A stretch of 64,000 bases of DNA, taken from positions 5,270,001-5,334,000 of the forward strand of contig NZ_CP102512.1 in NCBI RefSeq assembly GCF_024612015.1. The letters run 5' to 3'. This stretch comes from Streptomyces sp. CA-210063. Its GTDB lineage: Bacteria; Actinomycetota; Actinomycetes; Streptomycetales; Streptomycetaceae. A program made the position numbers and the translations under genes. The first letter of the stretch is position 1, and each line of letters begins with the position of its first letter. This document shows positions 33,322-42,460 of this stretch, one piece after another. The notes beneath the pieces are model-generated. The model had not been told where the DNA came from. It made no database searches and saw nothing but the letters and a program-made list of their open reading frames with translations.

Positions 33322-34382
33322 ATGAACCCGTCGACCACCTCGAAGGCCCGCCGCGTTCCACCGCGAGGCCCGTCACCCCCGGTCGATCAGGAACCTCTGC
33401 CTGGAAGGATCGGCCCCCACGCTGGTCGGCGTGTCCACGCAGGCTTCCGCCACGGCCACCGCCTCGGTCTCGTCCGCACCACCACGGATACCCACACACA
33501 CCCACTCCCCCCGCACCGGCCGCAGCGCATCAACGACTTCGTGTTCGCGGCGACGGGGGCACGGGTCCGCAGGCTCACGCTGCCGGACGGGACGCACTGG
33601 TTCCCGGCGATGGACGTGGCGGGGAACCTCGGCTACGCCAACACGCGAGACGCCGTACACAACATGGTCGCGCAACAACATGTGACAACACTCGGCGATA
33701 TTGCGCGAAGCGTCGATCAGAGCGACGCAACGCGCAATATCGCAGGTCACGGGCTTCGCAAGACGATGAAGACGGTGAACCTTCAGGGGCTCATCCAACT
33801 AGTCAACGGGTGTACAAAGCCGGAGGCGCAGCCCTCCAAGAACTGGGTGTCCGACGTCATCGAGACCATCCAGCGCGACGGCTCCTACGCCCTCGAACCC
33901 ACCCCGTACAACCCGCCCCCACCGGCGGCACGGCCTACGCCATGCCCCAGCAAGTGGCCGACGCCATCGTCCGACTCGAAGAGCGGAACATCCGGGCGGA
34001 CGAGATGCTGACGGAGTTCCAGGAGGAGCGGAACGACCTGCTGAGGCAGATCAGCCGCAGCCTGCAGGACATCGCCGCAACGCTCAGGCACCCCGGCGGT
34101 CCCTCCAGGCCCACCCCGGAACCGGAACTGACCCCCCAGGACCTCCTCGCCGCTTGGAAGGCGAAGAACCTCGTGGTCACCGAGGACGTGCACGCGGTCG
34201 CGGCCTTTCTCGCTCCGGCGCTGGTGCGCGGCGAGGCCCGTCACCGCCTGGAGGTGATCTCCACTCGTACGGGGCTGCCCCAGGACCGCGTCAACGACTG
34301 CCTGCGGATGCTGGTCAAGCGGGGATGCGTCCGGCAGACGGGCTGCGCTCCGGACGGGGCGCCGGTGTACGTCCTGCCGTAA
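33322..34382 (+). pseudogene. BRO-N (antirepressor-like) protein gene broken by a frameshift
   Basis: Recognisable homology starts at 33526: INDFVFAATGARVRRLTLPDGTHWFPAMDVAGNLGYANTRDAVHNM, KTVNLQGLIQLVNGCTKPEA and WVSDVIETIQRDGSYALEPTPYNP form a BRO-N domain. The frame then changes near the C-run 33916-33920. The -1 frame continues with AYAMPQQVADAIVRLEERNIRADEML, DLLAAWKAKNLVVTEDVHAVAAFLAPALVRGEARHRLEVI and a final winged-helix-like RVNDCLRMLVKRGCVRQ. Restoring one C joins both halves. The ATG given has no RBS and the true start is unclear. BRO-N/winged-helix proteins are DNA-binding regulators common in Streptomyces. Confidence 0.75.
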
Positions 34383-34409
34383 GCCGTAGCGGCGGACCCC
34401 GCATAGGAC

Positions 34410-34448
34410 AGGCCCGAAGTCGCAAATCCAAGTTGCGGCTTCGGGCCT
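34410..34448. terminator. Bidirectional terminator between BRO-N and pirin genes
   Basis: 16-bp arms aggcccgaagtcgcaa and ttgcggcttcgggcct with one G-U-type mismatch. Confidence 0.75.
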
Positions 34449-34500
34449 CGTCGTACCGTACCGGAGTTCCTCAGTGATCGAGACGCTGAGACGGTGAGTC

Positions 34501-35472
34501 TCAGAGACCACCCTCAGTCATCCCGTGGACCGCCGGAACCGTCCCCAGCCGCCCCTTCTGGAAGTCCTCGAACGCCTGCTGCAACTCCTCGCGGGTGTTC
34601 ATGACGAACGGGCCGTAGTGGGCCATGGGCTCACGGATCGGCCGGCCGCCCAGCAGGACGATCTCCAGGTCGGGCGCGTGGGAGTCCTGCTGCTCGTCCG
34701 CCCGGAACGTGATCGAGGAACCGGCACCGAAGACGGCCGTCTGGCCGAGGTGGATCGGACGCCGGTCCACACCGACGCTGCCGCGCCCGGCGAGCACGTA
34801 CGCGAGGGCGTTGAAGTCCTCGCGCCACGGCAGGGTGATCTCCGCACCCGGCGCGACCGTCGCGTGGAGCAGGGTGATCGGGGTGTGGGTGATACCCGGG
34901 CCCTCGTGACCGTCCAGCTCACCGGCGATGACGCGGAGCAGCGCACCGCCGTCGGGGGTGGTGAGGAGCTGGACCTGGCCGCCGCGGATGTCCTGGTACT
35001 TGGGGGCCATCATCTTGTCCTGGGCCGGGAGGTTCACCCACAGCTGGATGCCGTGGAAGAGACCGCCGGACATGACGAGGGACTCCGGCGGCGCCTCGAT
35101 GTGGAGGAGGCCCGAGCCCGCCGTCATCCACTGGGTGTCACCGTTGGTGATGGTGCCGCCACCGCCGTGGCTGTCCTCGTGGTCGAAGACCCCGTCGATG
35201 ATGTACGTGACGGTCTCGAAGCCGCGGTGGGGGTGCCAGGGGGTGCCCTTGGGCTCTCCCGGCGCGTAGTCCACCTCACCCATCTGGTCCATCATGATGA
35301 ACGGGTCGAGGTGGCGGTAGTTGATCCCGGCGAACGCACGGCGGACCGGGAAGCCCTCGCCCTCGAAACCGCTGGGCGCGGTCGTCACCGTGAGCACCGG
35401 ACGGGCCACCGCGTCGGTCGGCGCGACGACACGGGGCAGGGTCAGCGGGTTCTCGACAGTCACTGCAGGCAT
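34501..35472 (-). CDS. Pirin family protein
   Basis: 323 aa from ATG with AAGGAGGT upstream. Bicupin with pirin metal motif in the first cupin: HPHRGFETVTYIIDGVFDHEDSHGGGG, GDTQWMTAGSGLLHIEAPPE, then FHGIQLWVNLPAQDKMMAPKYQ. The second cupin is LPWREDFNALAYVLAGRGSVGV. Pirins are iron proteins; some are quercetin 2,3-dioxygenases, others redox sensors acting on dehydrogenases (PirA in Streptomyces). An AT-rich imperfect palindrome upstream suggests a MarR-type or redox-responsive operator. Confidence 0.92.
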   Translation of the reverse strand: MPAVTVENPLTLPRVVAPTDAVARPVLTVTTAPSGFEGEGFPVRRAFAGINYRHLDPFIMMDQMGEVDYAPGEPKGTPWHPHRGFETVTYIIDGVFDHEDSHGGGGTITNGDTQWMTAGSGLLHIEAPPESLVMSGGLFHGIQLWVNLPAQDKMMAPKYQDIRGGQVQLLTTPDGGALLRVIAGELDGHEGPGITHTPITLLHATVAPGAEITLPWREDFNALAYVLAGRGSVGVDRRPIHLGQTAVFGAGSSITFRADEQQDSHAPDLEIVLLGGRPIREPMAHYGPFVMNTREELQQAFEDFQKGRLGTVPAVHGMTEGGL

Positions 35473-35494
35473 GTCGGTACCTCCTTGTGCGCTC

Positions 35495-35515
35495 AGTTTA
35501 GTTGATTATTGAACT
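35495..35515 (-). promoter_or_regulatory. Imperfect AT-rich palindrome upstream of pirin
   Basis: Halves agtttagttga and ttattgaact, AGTT at one end and AACT at the other, 22 nt upstream of the pirin start in otherwise GC-rich DNA. Confidence 0.35.
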
Positions 35516-35536
35516 TCCTGCCAGCCCCAACGAAGA

Positions 35537-35564
35537 ACGCCCGGAGGGCATTCCCTCCGGGCGT
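35537..35564. terminator. Perfect hairpin terminator
   Basis: 12-bp arms acgcccggaggg and ccctccgggcgt, beyond the 3' end of the SseB gene on the minus strand. Confidence 0.7.
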
Positions 35565-35635
35565 CACTCAGGACGTGGGCGCCGGTCAGCAGCGCATGGC
35601 GCGGTGCCTCTCAGCCGTCTGCGCAGCAATGGCGT

Positions 35636-36127
35636 CTAGCCATACATCCGGCGCATCGCGAACTCCACCATCTGCTCCACGGCCTTCGCGTCGAAGACCA
35701 TCCGGTGCTCCCCCTCCATGTCGAGGACGAAGCCGTAGCCGGTCGGCAGCAGATCGATCACCTCCGCGCCGGTGATGACGAAGTACTTGGACTCCTTGCC
35801 CGCGTACCGGCGGAGCTCCTTGAGCGAGGTGAACATCGGGATCACCGGCTGCTGGGTGTTGTGCAGCGCCAGGAACCCGGGGTTGTCGCCGCGCGGGCAG
35901 TACACCTTGGACGTCGCGAAGACCTGCTGGAAGTCCTCCGCGGCCATCTGCCCGGTGGTGAAGGCGCGGACCGCGTCCGCGAGGGAGGGTGGGGACGGCT
36001 CGGGGTACAGCGGTGGCTGCTGCCCGTAACCGCCCATCGGGCCGCCGGGCATCTGCCCCGGCATCTGCTGCTGCGGCGGCGGGGCGTACTGCTGCTGAGG
36101 GCCGGCGCTCTGGTCGTAGCCGTACAT
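35636..36127 (-). CDS. SseB family protein
   Basis: 163 aa. The N-terminal ~50 residues are a Pro/Gln/Gly/Met-rich disordered segment (QQQYAPPPQQQMPGQMPGG). The rest is an SseB domain: SLADAVRAFTTGQMAAEDFQQVFATSKVYCPRG, LALHNTQQPVIPMFTSLKELRRY and ADLLPTGYGF-type strands. SseB-domain proteins are common in actinobacteria and of poorly defined function. The ATG lies 7 nt behind TACGCT on the minus strand, so a leaderless transcript is likely. Confidence 0.87.
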   Translation of the reverse strand: MYGYDQSAGPQQQYAPPPQQQMPGQMPGGPMGGYGQQPPLYPEPSPPSLADAVRAFTTGQMAAEDFQQVFATSKVYCPRGDNPGFLALHNTQQPVIPMFTSLKELRRYAGKESKYFVITGAEVIDLLPTGYGFVLDMEGEHRMVFDAKAVEQMVEFAMRRMYG

Positions 36128-36134
36128 GCGGCAA

Positions 36135-36140
36135 AGCGTA
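36135..36140 (-). promoter_or_regulatory. -10 element of leaderless promoter (SseB gene)
   Basis: TACGCT on the minus strand, 7 nt before the ATG. Confidence 0.45.
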
Positions 36141-36278
36141 ACGAGTCACAGATGACCCGATCGGGGTTGCTTCTTATTACTGATGGGTAGCATCATCGGC
36201 ATAGAAGCTACTTGTTGGTACGTGAACTAGCGCGAGGATCCAGTGCCTCGCCGATCTCTCTCTTACGGAGCCGTCGCC

Positions 36279-38105
36279 ATGGGGCACTACAAGTCGAATC
36301 TCCGCGACATCGAGTTCAACCTCTTCGAGGTCCTCGGGCGCGACAAGCTGTACGGCACCGGCCCGTTCGCGGAGATGGACACGGACACCGCCAAGAGCAT
36401 CCTGGAGGAGCTGGCCCGTCTCGCGGAGAACGAGCTGGCGGAGTCCTTCGCGGATGCCGACCGCAACCCGCCGGTGTTCGACCCGGAGACGAACACCGCT
36501 CCGGTCCCGGCCACCTTCAAGAAGAGCTACAAGGCCTTCATGGACTCCGAGTACTGGCGGCTCGGCCTGCCCGAGGAGATCGGCGGCACCACCTCCCCGC
36601 GCTCCCTGATCTGGGCGTACGCGGAGCTGCTGCTCGGCTCGAACCCGGCCGTGTGGATGTACTCCTCCGGCCCGGCGTTCGCCGGCATCCTCTACGAGGA
36701 GGGCAACGACGTCCAGAAGAAGATCGCCCAGATCGCGGTCGACAAGACCTGGGGCTCCACCATGGTCCTCACCGAGCCGGACGCCGGCTCGGACGTCGGC
36801 GCCGGCCGCACCAAGGCGATCCAGCAGGAGGACGGCTCCTGGCACATCGAGGGCGTCAAGCGCTTCATCACCTCCGGTGAGCACGACATGGAGGAGAACA
36901 TCCTCCACTACGTGCTGGCCCGCCCCGAGGGCCACGGCCCCGGCACCAAGGGCCTGTCCCTCTTCCTCGTCCCGAAGTACCTCTTCGACTTCGAGACCGG
37001 CGAGCTGGGCGAGCGCAACGGCGTCTACGCCACGAACGTCGAGCACAAGATGGGCCTCAAGGCCTCCAACACCTGCGAGATGACCTTCGGCGACCGTCAC
37101 CCCGCCAAGGGCTGGCTGATCGGTGACAAGCACGACGGCATCCGCCAGATGTTCCGCATCATCGAGTTCGCCCGCATGATGGTCGGCACGAAGGCGATCT
37201 CCACGCTGTCGACGGGCTACCTGAACGCCCTCGAGTACGCCAAGGAGCGCGTCCAGGGCCCCGACCTGGCGAACTTCATGGACAAGACCGCGCCCAAGGT
37301 CACCATCACGCACCACCCCGACGTCCGCCGCTCGCTGATGACGCAGAAGGCGTACGCCGAGGGCATGCGCGCGCTCGTCCTCTATACGGCCTCCATCCAG
37401 GACGAGATCCAGGTCAAGGAGGCGGCGGGCGAGGACATCTCCGCCCTGGAGGCCCTGAACGACCTGCTCCTGCCCATCGTCAAGGGCTATGGCTCCGAGA
37501 AGGGCTACGAGCAGCTCGCCCAGTCGCTGCAGACCTTCGGCGGCTCCGGCTTCCTGCAGGAGTACCCGATCGAGCAGTACATCCGCGACGCCAAGATCGA
37601 CACCCTGTACGAGGGCACCACCGCGATCCAGGGCCAGGACTTCTTCTTCCGGAAGATCGTCCGCAACCAAGGCGCCGCGCTGAACTCCCTCGCCGAGGAG
37701 ATCAAGAAGTTCCTGGCGCTCGGCGAGGGCGGCGAGCAGCTGGCCGGTGCCCGTGAGCACCTCGCCAAGGCCGCCGTCGAGCTGGAGTCCCTGGTCGGCC
37801 TCCTCCTCACCGACCTCGCCGCCACCGAGCAGGACGTCAAGAACATCTACAAGGTGGGCCTCAACACCACCCGCCTGCTGATGGCCTCCGGTGACGTGGT
37901 CGTCGGCTACCTGCTCCTCAAGGGCGCCGCCGTCGCCGCCGAGAAGCTGGAGACGGCTTCGGCAAAGGACAAGGCCTTCTACACCGGCAAGATCGCGGCG
38001 GCGAAGTTCTTCGCGGCCAACGTCCTGCCGGGCGTCACCCTCGCCCGCAAGCTCTCCGAGGGCGTCGACCTGGATCTGATGGAGCTGGACGAGGCGGCGT
38101 TCTAG
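36279..38105 (+). CDS. Acyl-CoA dehydrogenase
   Basis: 608 aa FAD enzyme of fatty-acid beta-oxidation. [20 protein letters not shown] is the usual N-terminus of this long ACAD subfamily. FAD/substrate motifs are [18 protein letters not shown] and [10 protein letters not shown]; the catalytic-domain end is [19 protein letters not shown]; a C-terminal four-helix extension follows. ATG chosen over an earlier in-frame start because acggag lies upstream. It oxidises acyl-CoA to enoyl-CoA; chain-length preference is not readable. Confidence 0.94.
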   Translation: MGHYKSNLRDIEFNLFEVLGRDKLYGTGPFAEMDTDTAKSILEELARLAENELAESFADADRNPPVFDPETNTAPVPATFKKSYKAFMDSEYWRLGLPEEIGGTTSPRSLIWAYAELLLGSNPAVWMYSSGPAFAGILYEEGNDVQKKIAQIAVDKTWGSTMVLTEPDAGSDVGAGRTKAIQQEDGSWHIEGVKRFITSGEHDMEENILHYVLARPEGHGPGTKGLSLFLVPKYLFDFETGELGERNGVYATNVEHKMGLKASNTCEMTFGDRHPAKGWLIGDKHDGIRQMFRIIEFARMMVGTKAISTLSTGYLNALEYAKERVQGPDLANFMDKTAPKVTITHHPDVRRSLMTQKAYAEGMRALVLYTASIQDEIQVKEAAGEDISALEALNDLLLPIVKGYGSEKGYEQLAQSLQTFGGSGFLQEYPIEQYIRDAKIDTLYEGTTAIQGQDFFFRKIVRNQGAALNSLAEEIKKFLALGEGGEQLAGAREHLAKAAVELESLVGLLLTDLAATEQDVKNIYKVGLNTTRLLMASGDVVVGYLLLKGAAVAAEKLETASAKDKAFYTGKIAAAKFFAANVLPGVTLARKLSEGVDLDLMELDEAAF

Positions 38106-38135
38106 ACAGCCGCCCTTCGGCCGCACCCCGGCCAT

Positions 38136-38170
38136 GGCGCCGGACGGACCCTGCCCGGCCGTCCGGCGCC
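38136..38170 (+). terminator. Terminator 1 after acyl-CoA dehydrogenase
   Basis: Perfect 12-bp arms ggcgccggacgg and ccgtccggcgcc, 30 nt after the stop. Confidence 0.7.
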
Positions 38171-38190
38171 CCTCCCTCCACAGGCTCCCT

Positions 38191-38229
38191 ACGAGGGCCC
38201 GCTCCCATCCCCCGGGAGCGGGCCCTCGT
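38191..38229 (+). terminator. Second hairpin, upstream of the M18 gene
   Basis: Perfect 16-bp arms acgagggcccgctccc and gggagcgggccctcgt, ending 20 nt before the next start codon and overlapping the expected -35 region of that gene. Confidence 0.65.
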
Positions 38230-38236
38230 ACGTCGT

Positions 38237-38242
38237 TAAGGT
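38237..38242 (+). promoter_or_regulatory. -10 element of leaderless promoter (M18 aminopeptidase)
   Basis: TAAGGT, 7 nt before the ATG. The AAGG inside it could alternatively act as an RBS. Confidence 0.4.
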
Positions 38243-38249
38243 GAACCCC

Positions 38250-39548
38250 ATGCGCACACCCCCACGCTTCGATCGCGGCCACACCGACGACCTCATGACG
38301 TTCCTGACGAGCAGCCCGTCCCCGTACCACGCGGTGGCGAGCGCCGCGGAACGGCTGGAGAAGGCCGGCTTCCGACAGGTCTCGGAGACCGACGCGTGGG
38401 ACGGCTCGCTGGGCGGCAAGTACGTCCTGCGCGGCGGCGCGATCATCGCCTGGTACGTGCCGGAGGGCGCCACACCGCACACCCCCTTCCGCATCGTCGG
38501 TGCCCACACCGACTCCCCCAATCTGCGGGTGAAACCCCGCCCCGACAGCGGCGCGCACGGCTGGCGCCAGGTCGCCGTCGAGATCTACGGCGGACCGCTG
38601 CTCAACTCCTGGCTCGACCGCGACCTCGGCCTCGCCGGCCGCCTCTCCCTGCGCGACGGCACCAGCCGCCTCGTCAACGTCGACAGACCCCTCCTCCGCG
38701 TCCCCCAACTCGCCATCCACCTCGACCGCTCGGTCACCTCCGAGGGCCTCAAGCTCGACAAACAACGTCACCTCCAGCCCGTCTGGGGTCTGGGCGACGA
38801 CGTCAGCGACGGTGACCTGATCGCCTTCCTGGAGGAGGAGCTGGGCCTGCCCTCGGGCGAGGTCACCGGCTGGGACCTGATGACCCACTCCATCGAGCCC
38901 CCCGCGTACCTGGGCCGCGACAAGGAACTGCTCGCCGGTCCCCGCATGGACAACCTCCTCTCCGTGCACGCCGGTACGGCGGCACTCGCCTCCGTCGCCA
39001 CCTCCGGCGACGAACTCCCCCACATCCCCGTCCTCGCCGCCTTCGACCACGAGGAGAACGGCTCCCAGTCGGACACCGGCGCGGACGGCCCGCTCCTCGG
39101 CGGGGTGCTGGAGCGCTCGGTCTTCGCCCGCGGCGGCTCCTACGAGGACCGGGCGCGTGCCTTCGCCGGCACGGTCTGTCTCTCCTCCGACACCGGTCAC
39201 GCCGTCCACCCCAACTACGCGGAACGCCACGACCCGACGCACCACCCCCGCGCGGACGCCGGCCCGATCCTGAAGGTCAACGTCAACAACCGCTACGCCA
39301 CGGACGGTTCGGGCCGCGCCGTCTTCGCCGCCGCCTGCGAGAAGGCCGGCGTGCCCTTCCAGACCTTCGTCTCCAACAACTCCATGCCCTGCGGCACCAC
39401 CATCGGCCCCATCACCGCCGCCCGCCACGGCATCCGCACCGTCGACATCGGCGTCGCCATCCTCTCCATGCACAGCGCCCGCGAACTGTGCGGCGCGAAG
39501 GACCCGTACCTCCTGGCGAACGCGTTGGTGGCGTTCCTGGAGGGCTAG
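38250..39548 (+). CDS. M18 family aminopeptidase
   Basis: 432 aa cytosolic zinc aminopeptidase of the aspartyl-aminopeptidase/ApeB type. Metal and catalytic motifs in order: RIVGAHTDSPNLRVKPRP, LAAFDHEENGSQSDTGADGPLL, MDNLLS, SSDTGHAVHPNY and MPCGTTIGPITAA. Length is typical. It removes N-terminal residues from peptides as a large oligomer. Monocistronic between two hairpins upstream and a small membrane protein downstream. Confidence 0.93.
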   Translation: MRTPPRFDRGHTDDLMTFLTSSPSPYHAVASAAERLEKAGFRQVSETDAWDGSLGGKYVLRGGAIIAWYVPEGATPHTPFRIVGAHTDSPNLRVKPRPDSGAHGWRQVAVEIYGGPLLNSWLDRDLGLAGRLSLRDGTSRLVNVDRPLLRVPQLAIHLDRSVTSEGLKLDKQRHLQPVWGLGDDVSDGDLIAFLEEELGLPSGEVTGWDLMTHSIEPPAYLGRDKELLAGPRMDNLLSVHAGTAALASVATSGDELPHIPVLAAFDHEENGSQSDTGADGPLLGGVLERSVFARGGSYEDRARAFAGTVCLSSDTGHAVHPNYAERHDPTHHPRADAGPILKVNVNNRYATDGSGRAVFAAACEKAGVPFQTFVSNNSMPCGTTIGPITAARHGIRTVDIGVAILSMHSARELCGAKDPYLLANALVAFLEG

Positions 39549-39679
39549 GGAGTGCTCTGAAAGTCCCGCCCAGCACCCCCTAGTTACCGACCGGCCTGTC
39601 CGGGTACCCGGTGTCGACCGGTAGGACCGAACGACCGGATCGACCGGCCGACCCAACCGGACACTGGGAGGGAACACTC

Positions 39680-39916
39680 ATGGGCCTGGGCGGGTGCATC
39701 ATTCTGATCGCCGTGGGAGCCATCCTCACGTTCGCCACCGACTGGGACATGCAGGGGGTCAACCTCGACCTGGTCGGCATCATCTTCATGATCGTCGGAC
39801 TCATCGGAGTCGCGACGTTCAGCAGCATCGCCAAGCGGAGGCGGGTGGTGGTTCCGCCCTCGACTCCGGTCATCGACGAAACCCGGCACAACCGCGACGG
39901 GTACGGGGGTGTGTGA
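39680..39916 (+). CDS. DUF6458-type small membrane protein
   Basis: 78 aa from ATG with gggagggaa upstream. Two TM helices (GGCIILIAVGAILTFATDW and GIIFMIVGLIGVATFSSI) are separated by DMQGVNLDLV, then a basic tail RRRVVVPPSTP. Matches the short actinobacterial DUF6458 family. Function unknown. Confidence 0.82.
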   Translation: MGLGGCIILIAVGAILTFATDWDMQGVNLDLVGIIFMIVGLIGVATFSSIAKRRRVVVPPSTPVIDETRHNRDGYGGV

Positions 39917-39952
39917 CCGTCCCGGCGGACAGCGGGGCGAGGGCGGACAGCG

Positions 39953-41839
39953 TCAGACGCGTCCGTCGATGCCCTGGTCCTCGTCATCCCCGTCGCCCGT
40001 GTCCATCCCCGCCAGCACCAGCGGCAGCCGGTCCGCCCCGCCCTCCGTGAGCCGGACCGGCACGCCCCAGTCCTGCTGGTGGACGTGACAGGCCGGGTAC
40101 GCGGCGGAGCCGCTGTTGGACGCGGTGTCGTCGCAGGAGGCCGCCATCGCCGAGACATGGAGCACGCCCTCGGATATGGAAGGGTTCAGTTCGAGCGCGC
40201 GTGACAGGGACGTGTCCGCGCCCTCGCCATGGAGCAGCAGCTCGGGCGGCGTGGAGGAGACGAGCAGACGGGTCGACGGGCCGTACCGCTCGTCGAGCTT
40301 CTGCCCTGCCGGAGCCTGGAAGACGACGTCCAACCGCAGGCTGCCGGGGGCGACTTCGGTGGCCGCACGCTGGGTGCGATGGGCGACGGCCTCGACCTTC
40401 ACCGTCTCCTCCGGCAGCCGCAGCCGGGTCAGCCGGTGCCGGGCGGACTCGACGACCACGATGTCGTCCCCGACGAGCACCGCGTCACTCGGCTCTCTCA
40501 AGTCCGTCGCCAGCGTGGTGACCTCGCCCGTCGCCGGGTCGTAGCGGCGCAACGCGTGGTTGTACGTGTCGCTGACCGCCACCGAACCGTCGGGCAGGGC
40601 CGTGACACCCAACGGATGCTGGAGCAGCGCCTGTCCGGCGGCGCCGTCACGGTGCCCGAAGTCGAAGAGCCCCGTCCCGACCGCCGTGTGGACCACCCCG
40701 TCGAGGTCCACCCAGCGCAGCGCGGACGTCTCGGAGTCGGCCAGCCAGAGCCGCTCGGCAGTGGCCGCGAGCCCGGAAGGCTGTGCGAACCAGGCCTCGC
40801 CGCCCGGCCCGTCCACAAGCCCTTCGTTCGTCGTGCCGGCCGCCACCGCCACGGTGCAGTCCGCCGGGTCGTACGTCCACAGCTGATGCACACCGGCCAT
40901 CGCGATCCACACCTTGCCGCCGAAGACCGCCACGTCCCACGGCGAGGACAGGTCGACCTCCCACGCGGGACCGGAGGTCGGCGAGCCCTGCCACCACTGG
41001 CGGCCCGTGCCCGCGAGCGTCGTCACATGGCCGGTGGCCGGGTCGAGCCGGCGCAGGGCGTGGTTCACGGTGTCGGCGACCACCACGGCGCCGCTGTCCA
41101 GCAGCGCCAGCCCCTGCGGCTCGCTGAAGCGGGCGTGCTCCGCGCTGCCGTCCACGAACCCGCGCTCGCCGGACCCGTACCGTCGTACGACGCTCTCGCC
41201 GTCCGCCGCCAGCCGGACCAGTTGGTGCCGGGTGGTGTCGCTGACGAGGAAGTCGCCGTCCGGCAGGAGCAGCGCCTTGCCGGGGAAGCGCAGCACCGTC
41301 GGCTCGGGGTCCGGCGCCACATACGGCCCGTCGCCGCGCCGGAGCGTGCCCTTGGCCCCGTGCTCGGTCTCCAGCTCGGCGACCAGCCGCTCGATGGCGT
41401 GCGCATGCCCTTCGCCCGCGTGCTGAGCGACCACATACCCCTCCGGGTCGATCACCACGAGCGTCGGCCAGGCCCGTACCGCGTACTGCTTCCAGGTGGC
41501 GAGCTCCGGATCGTCGAGCACGGGATGCTCCACGCCGTATCGCTCGACGGCGTCGACCACCGCCCCGTGCTCCGCCTCGTGTGCGAACTTCGGCGAGTGC
41601 ACCCCGATGACCACCACCGTGTCCCGGTGCTTCTCCTCCAGCTCCCGCAGCTCGTCCAGGACATGCAGACAGTTGATGCAGCAGAACGTCCAGAAATCCA
41701 GCAGCACTATCTTCCCTCGCAGGTCAGCAAGGGTGTACCGCTTCCCGCCCGTGTTAAGCCAGCCGCCCTTCCCGATCAGCTCGGGGGCGCGGACGCGGAC
41801 ACGGCGGGGTGCCGGGTGCTGGGTCGTGGAATCGCTCAT
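39953..41839 (-). CDS. Thioredoxin-like/NHL-repeat protein
   Basis: 628 aa. The N-terminal thioredoxin/TlpA-like domain is LRGKIVLLDFWTFCCINCLHVLDELRELEEKH with a C-C-I-N-C active site in place of CxxC, ending AWPTLVVIDPEG. About six NHL beta-propeller repeats follow (residues ~190-480; LPDGDFLVSDTTRHQLVRL, LDSGAVVVADTVNHALRRLDP, TALPDGSVAVSDTYNHALRRYDP), then a C-terminal beta domain. It resembles eukaryotic NHLRC2. No signal peptide, so probably cytosolic. Redox partner unknown. Confidence 0.92.
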   Translation of the reverse strand: MSDSTTQHPAPRRVRVRAPELIGKGGWLNTGGKRYTLADLRGKIVLLDFWTFCCINCLHVLDELRELEEKHRDTVVVIGVHSPKFAHEAEHGAVVDAVERYGVEHPVLDDPELATWKQYAVRAWPTLVVIDPEGYVVAQHAGEGHAHAIERLVAELETEHGAKGTLRRGDGPYVAPDPEPTVLRFPGKALLLPDGDFLVSDTTRHQLVRLAADGESVVRRYGSGERGFVDGSAEHARFSEPQGLALLDSGAVVVADTVNHALRRLDPATGHVTTLAGTGRQWWQGSPTSGPAWEVDLSSPWDVAVFGGKVWIAMAGVHQLWTYDPADCTVAVAAGTTNEGLVDGPGGEAWFAQPSGLAATAERLWLADSETSALRWVDLDGVVHTAVGTGLFDFGHRDGAAGQALLQHPLGVTALPDGSVAVSDTYNHALRRYDPATGEVTTLATDLREPSDAVLVGDDIVVVESARHRLTRLRLPEETVKVEAVAHRTQRAATEVAPGSLRLDVVFQAPAGQKLDERYGPSTRLLVSSTPPELLLHGEGADTSLSRALELNPSISEGVLHVSAMAASCDDTASNSGSAAYPACHVHQQDWGVPVRLTEGGADRLPLVLAGMDTGDGDDEDQGIDGRV

Positions 41840-41922
41840 GGATCAAGAGTGCCACTTGCCGGCGGCCCGCCCGCGAGCCTGTGGACAACCTCGTGCACCG
41901 GCCTGTGGACAACCCTCGCGGG

Positions 41923-42408
41923 TCAGCTCAGCGCATGCCCCGTCGTCGCGTCCACATGGTCCGGGACCTCCTCGTGCCGGTCGCCGACGGTGAGGGTGCC
42001 GGTGGGCTCGATGACGAGGATCGCGGCGCGGGCCGGGGCGTACGGCTTGTGCTCGATGCCTCGCGGGACGGTGAAGACCGAGCCCCGGGGCAGGACGACC
42101 GTGCGCTCGCCCGCCGCTTCGCGCAGGCCGATGTGCAGTTCGCCCTCCACGACGAGGAAGAACTCGTCGGTGTTCTCGTGGACGTGCCAGAGATGCTCGC
42201 CCTCCACCTTGGCGACGCGGACGTCGTAGTCGTTGACGGTGGTGACGATGCGGGGGCTCCACAGGGCGTCGAATGAGGCGAGGGCCTCCGCCAGGGAGAT
42301 CGGTTCCGTGAGTCCCACAGTTTCCGTGACTTGCGCGGCTTCCGCAGTTTCTGTGACTTCCAGGACTTCCGGGACTTCCGGGGCTTGCGTGGCTCGCGTG
42401 GTTTCCAT
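41923..42408 (-). CDS. Cupin-domain protein divergent from a GlxA-type regulator
   Basis: 161 aa. The N-terminal ~30 residues are a degenerate repeat (PEVPEVLEVTETAEAAQVTET), so the true start may be internal. The cupin core is LWHVHENTDEFFLVVEGELHIGL, followed by VLPRGSVFTVPRGIEHKPYAPARAAILVIEPTG, with His ligands in motifs 1 and 2. It is divergently transcribed from the adjacent AraC/DJ-1 regulator with only 52 nt between, suggesting it is a target. Confidence 0.82.
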   Translation of the reverse strand: METTRATQAPEVPEVLEVTETAEAAQVTETVGLTEPISLAEALASFDALWSPRIVTTVNDYDVRVAKVEGEHLWHVHENTDEFFLVVEGELHIGLREAAGERTVVLPRGSVFTVPRGIEHKPYAPARAAILVIEPTGTLTVGDRHEEVPDHVDATTGHALS

Positions 42409-42448
42409 GTGGTCATCGTGCGGGGTGCCGCCTGCGCCGTACGAGTGC

Positions 42449-42454
42449 TAGGAA
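42449..42454 (+). promoter_or_regulatory. -10 element of leaderless promoter (GlxA regulator)
   Basis: TAGGAA, 6 nt before the ATG. Confidence 0.4.
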
Positions 42455-42460
42455 TCGCAC

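Noticed and set aside
36177..39677. 1166-codon minus-strand frame across the acyl-CoA dehydrogenase and M18 genes
   Set aside because: Spans two strongly supported plus-strand enzymes and their terminators; composition typical of GC-driven open antisense frames.
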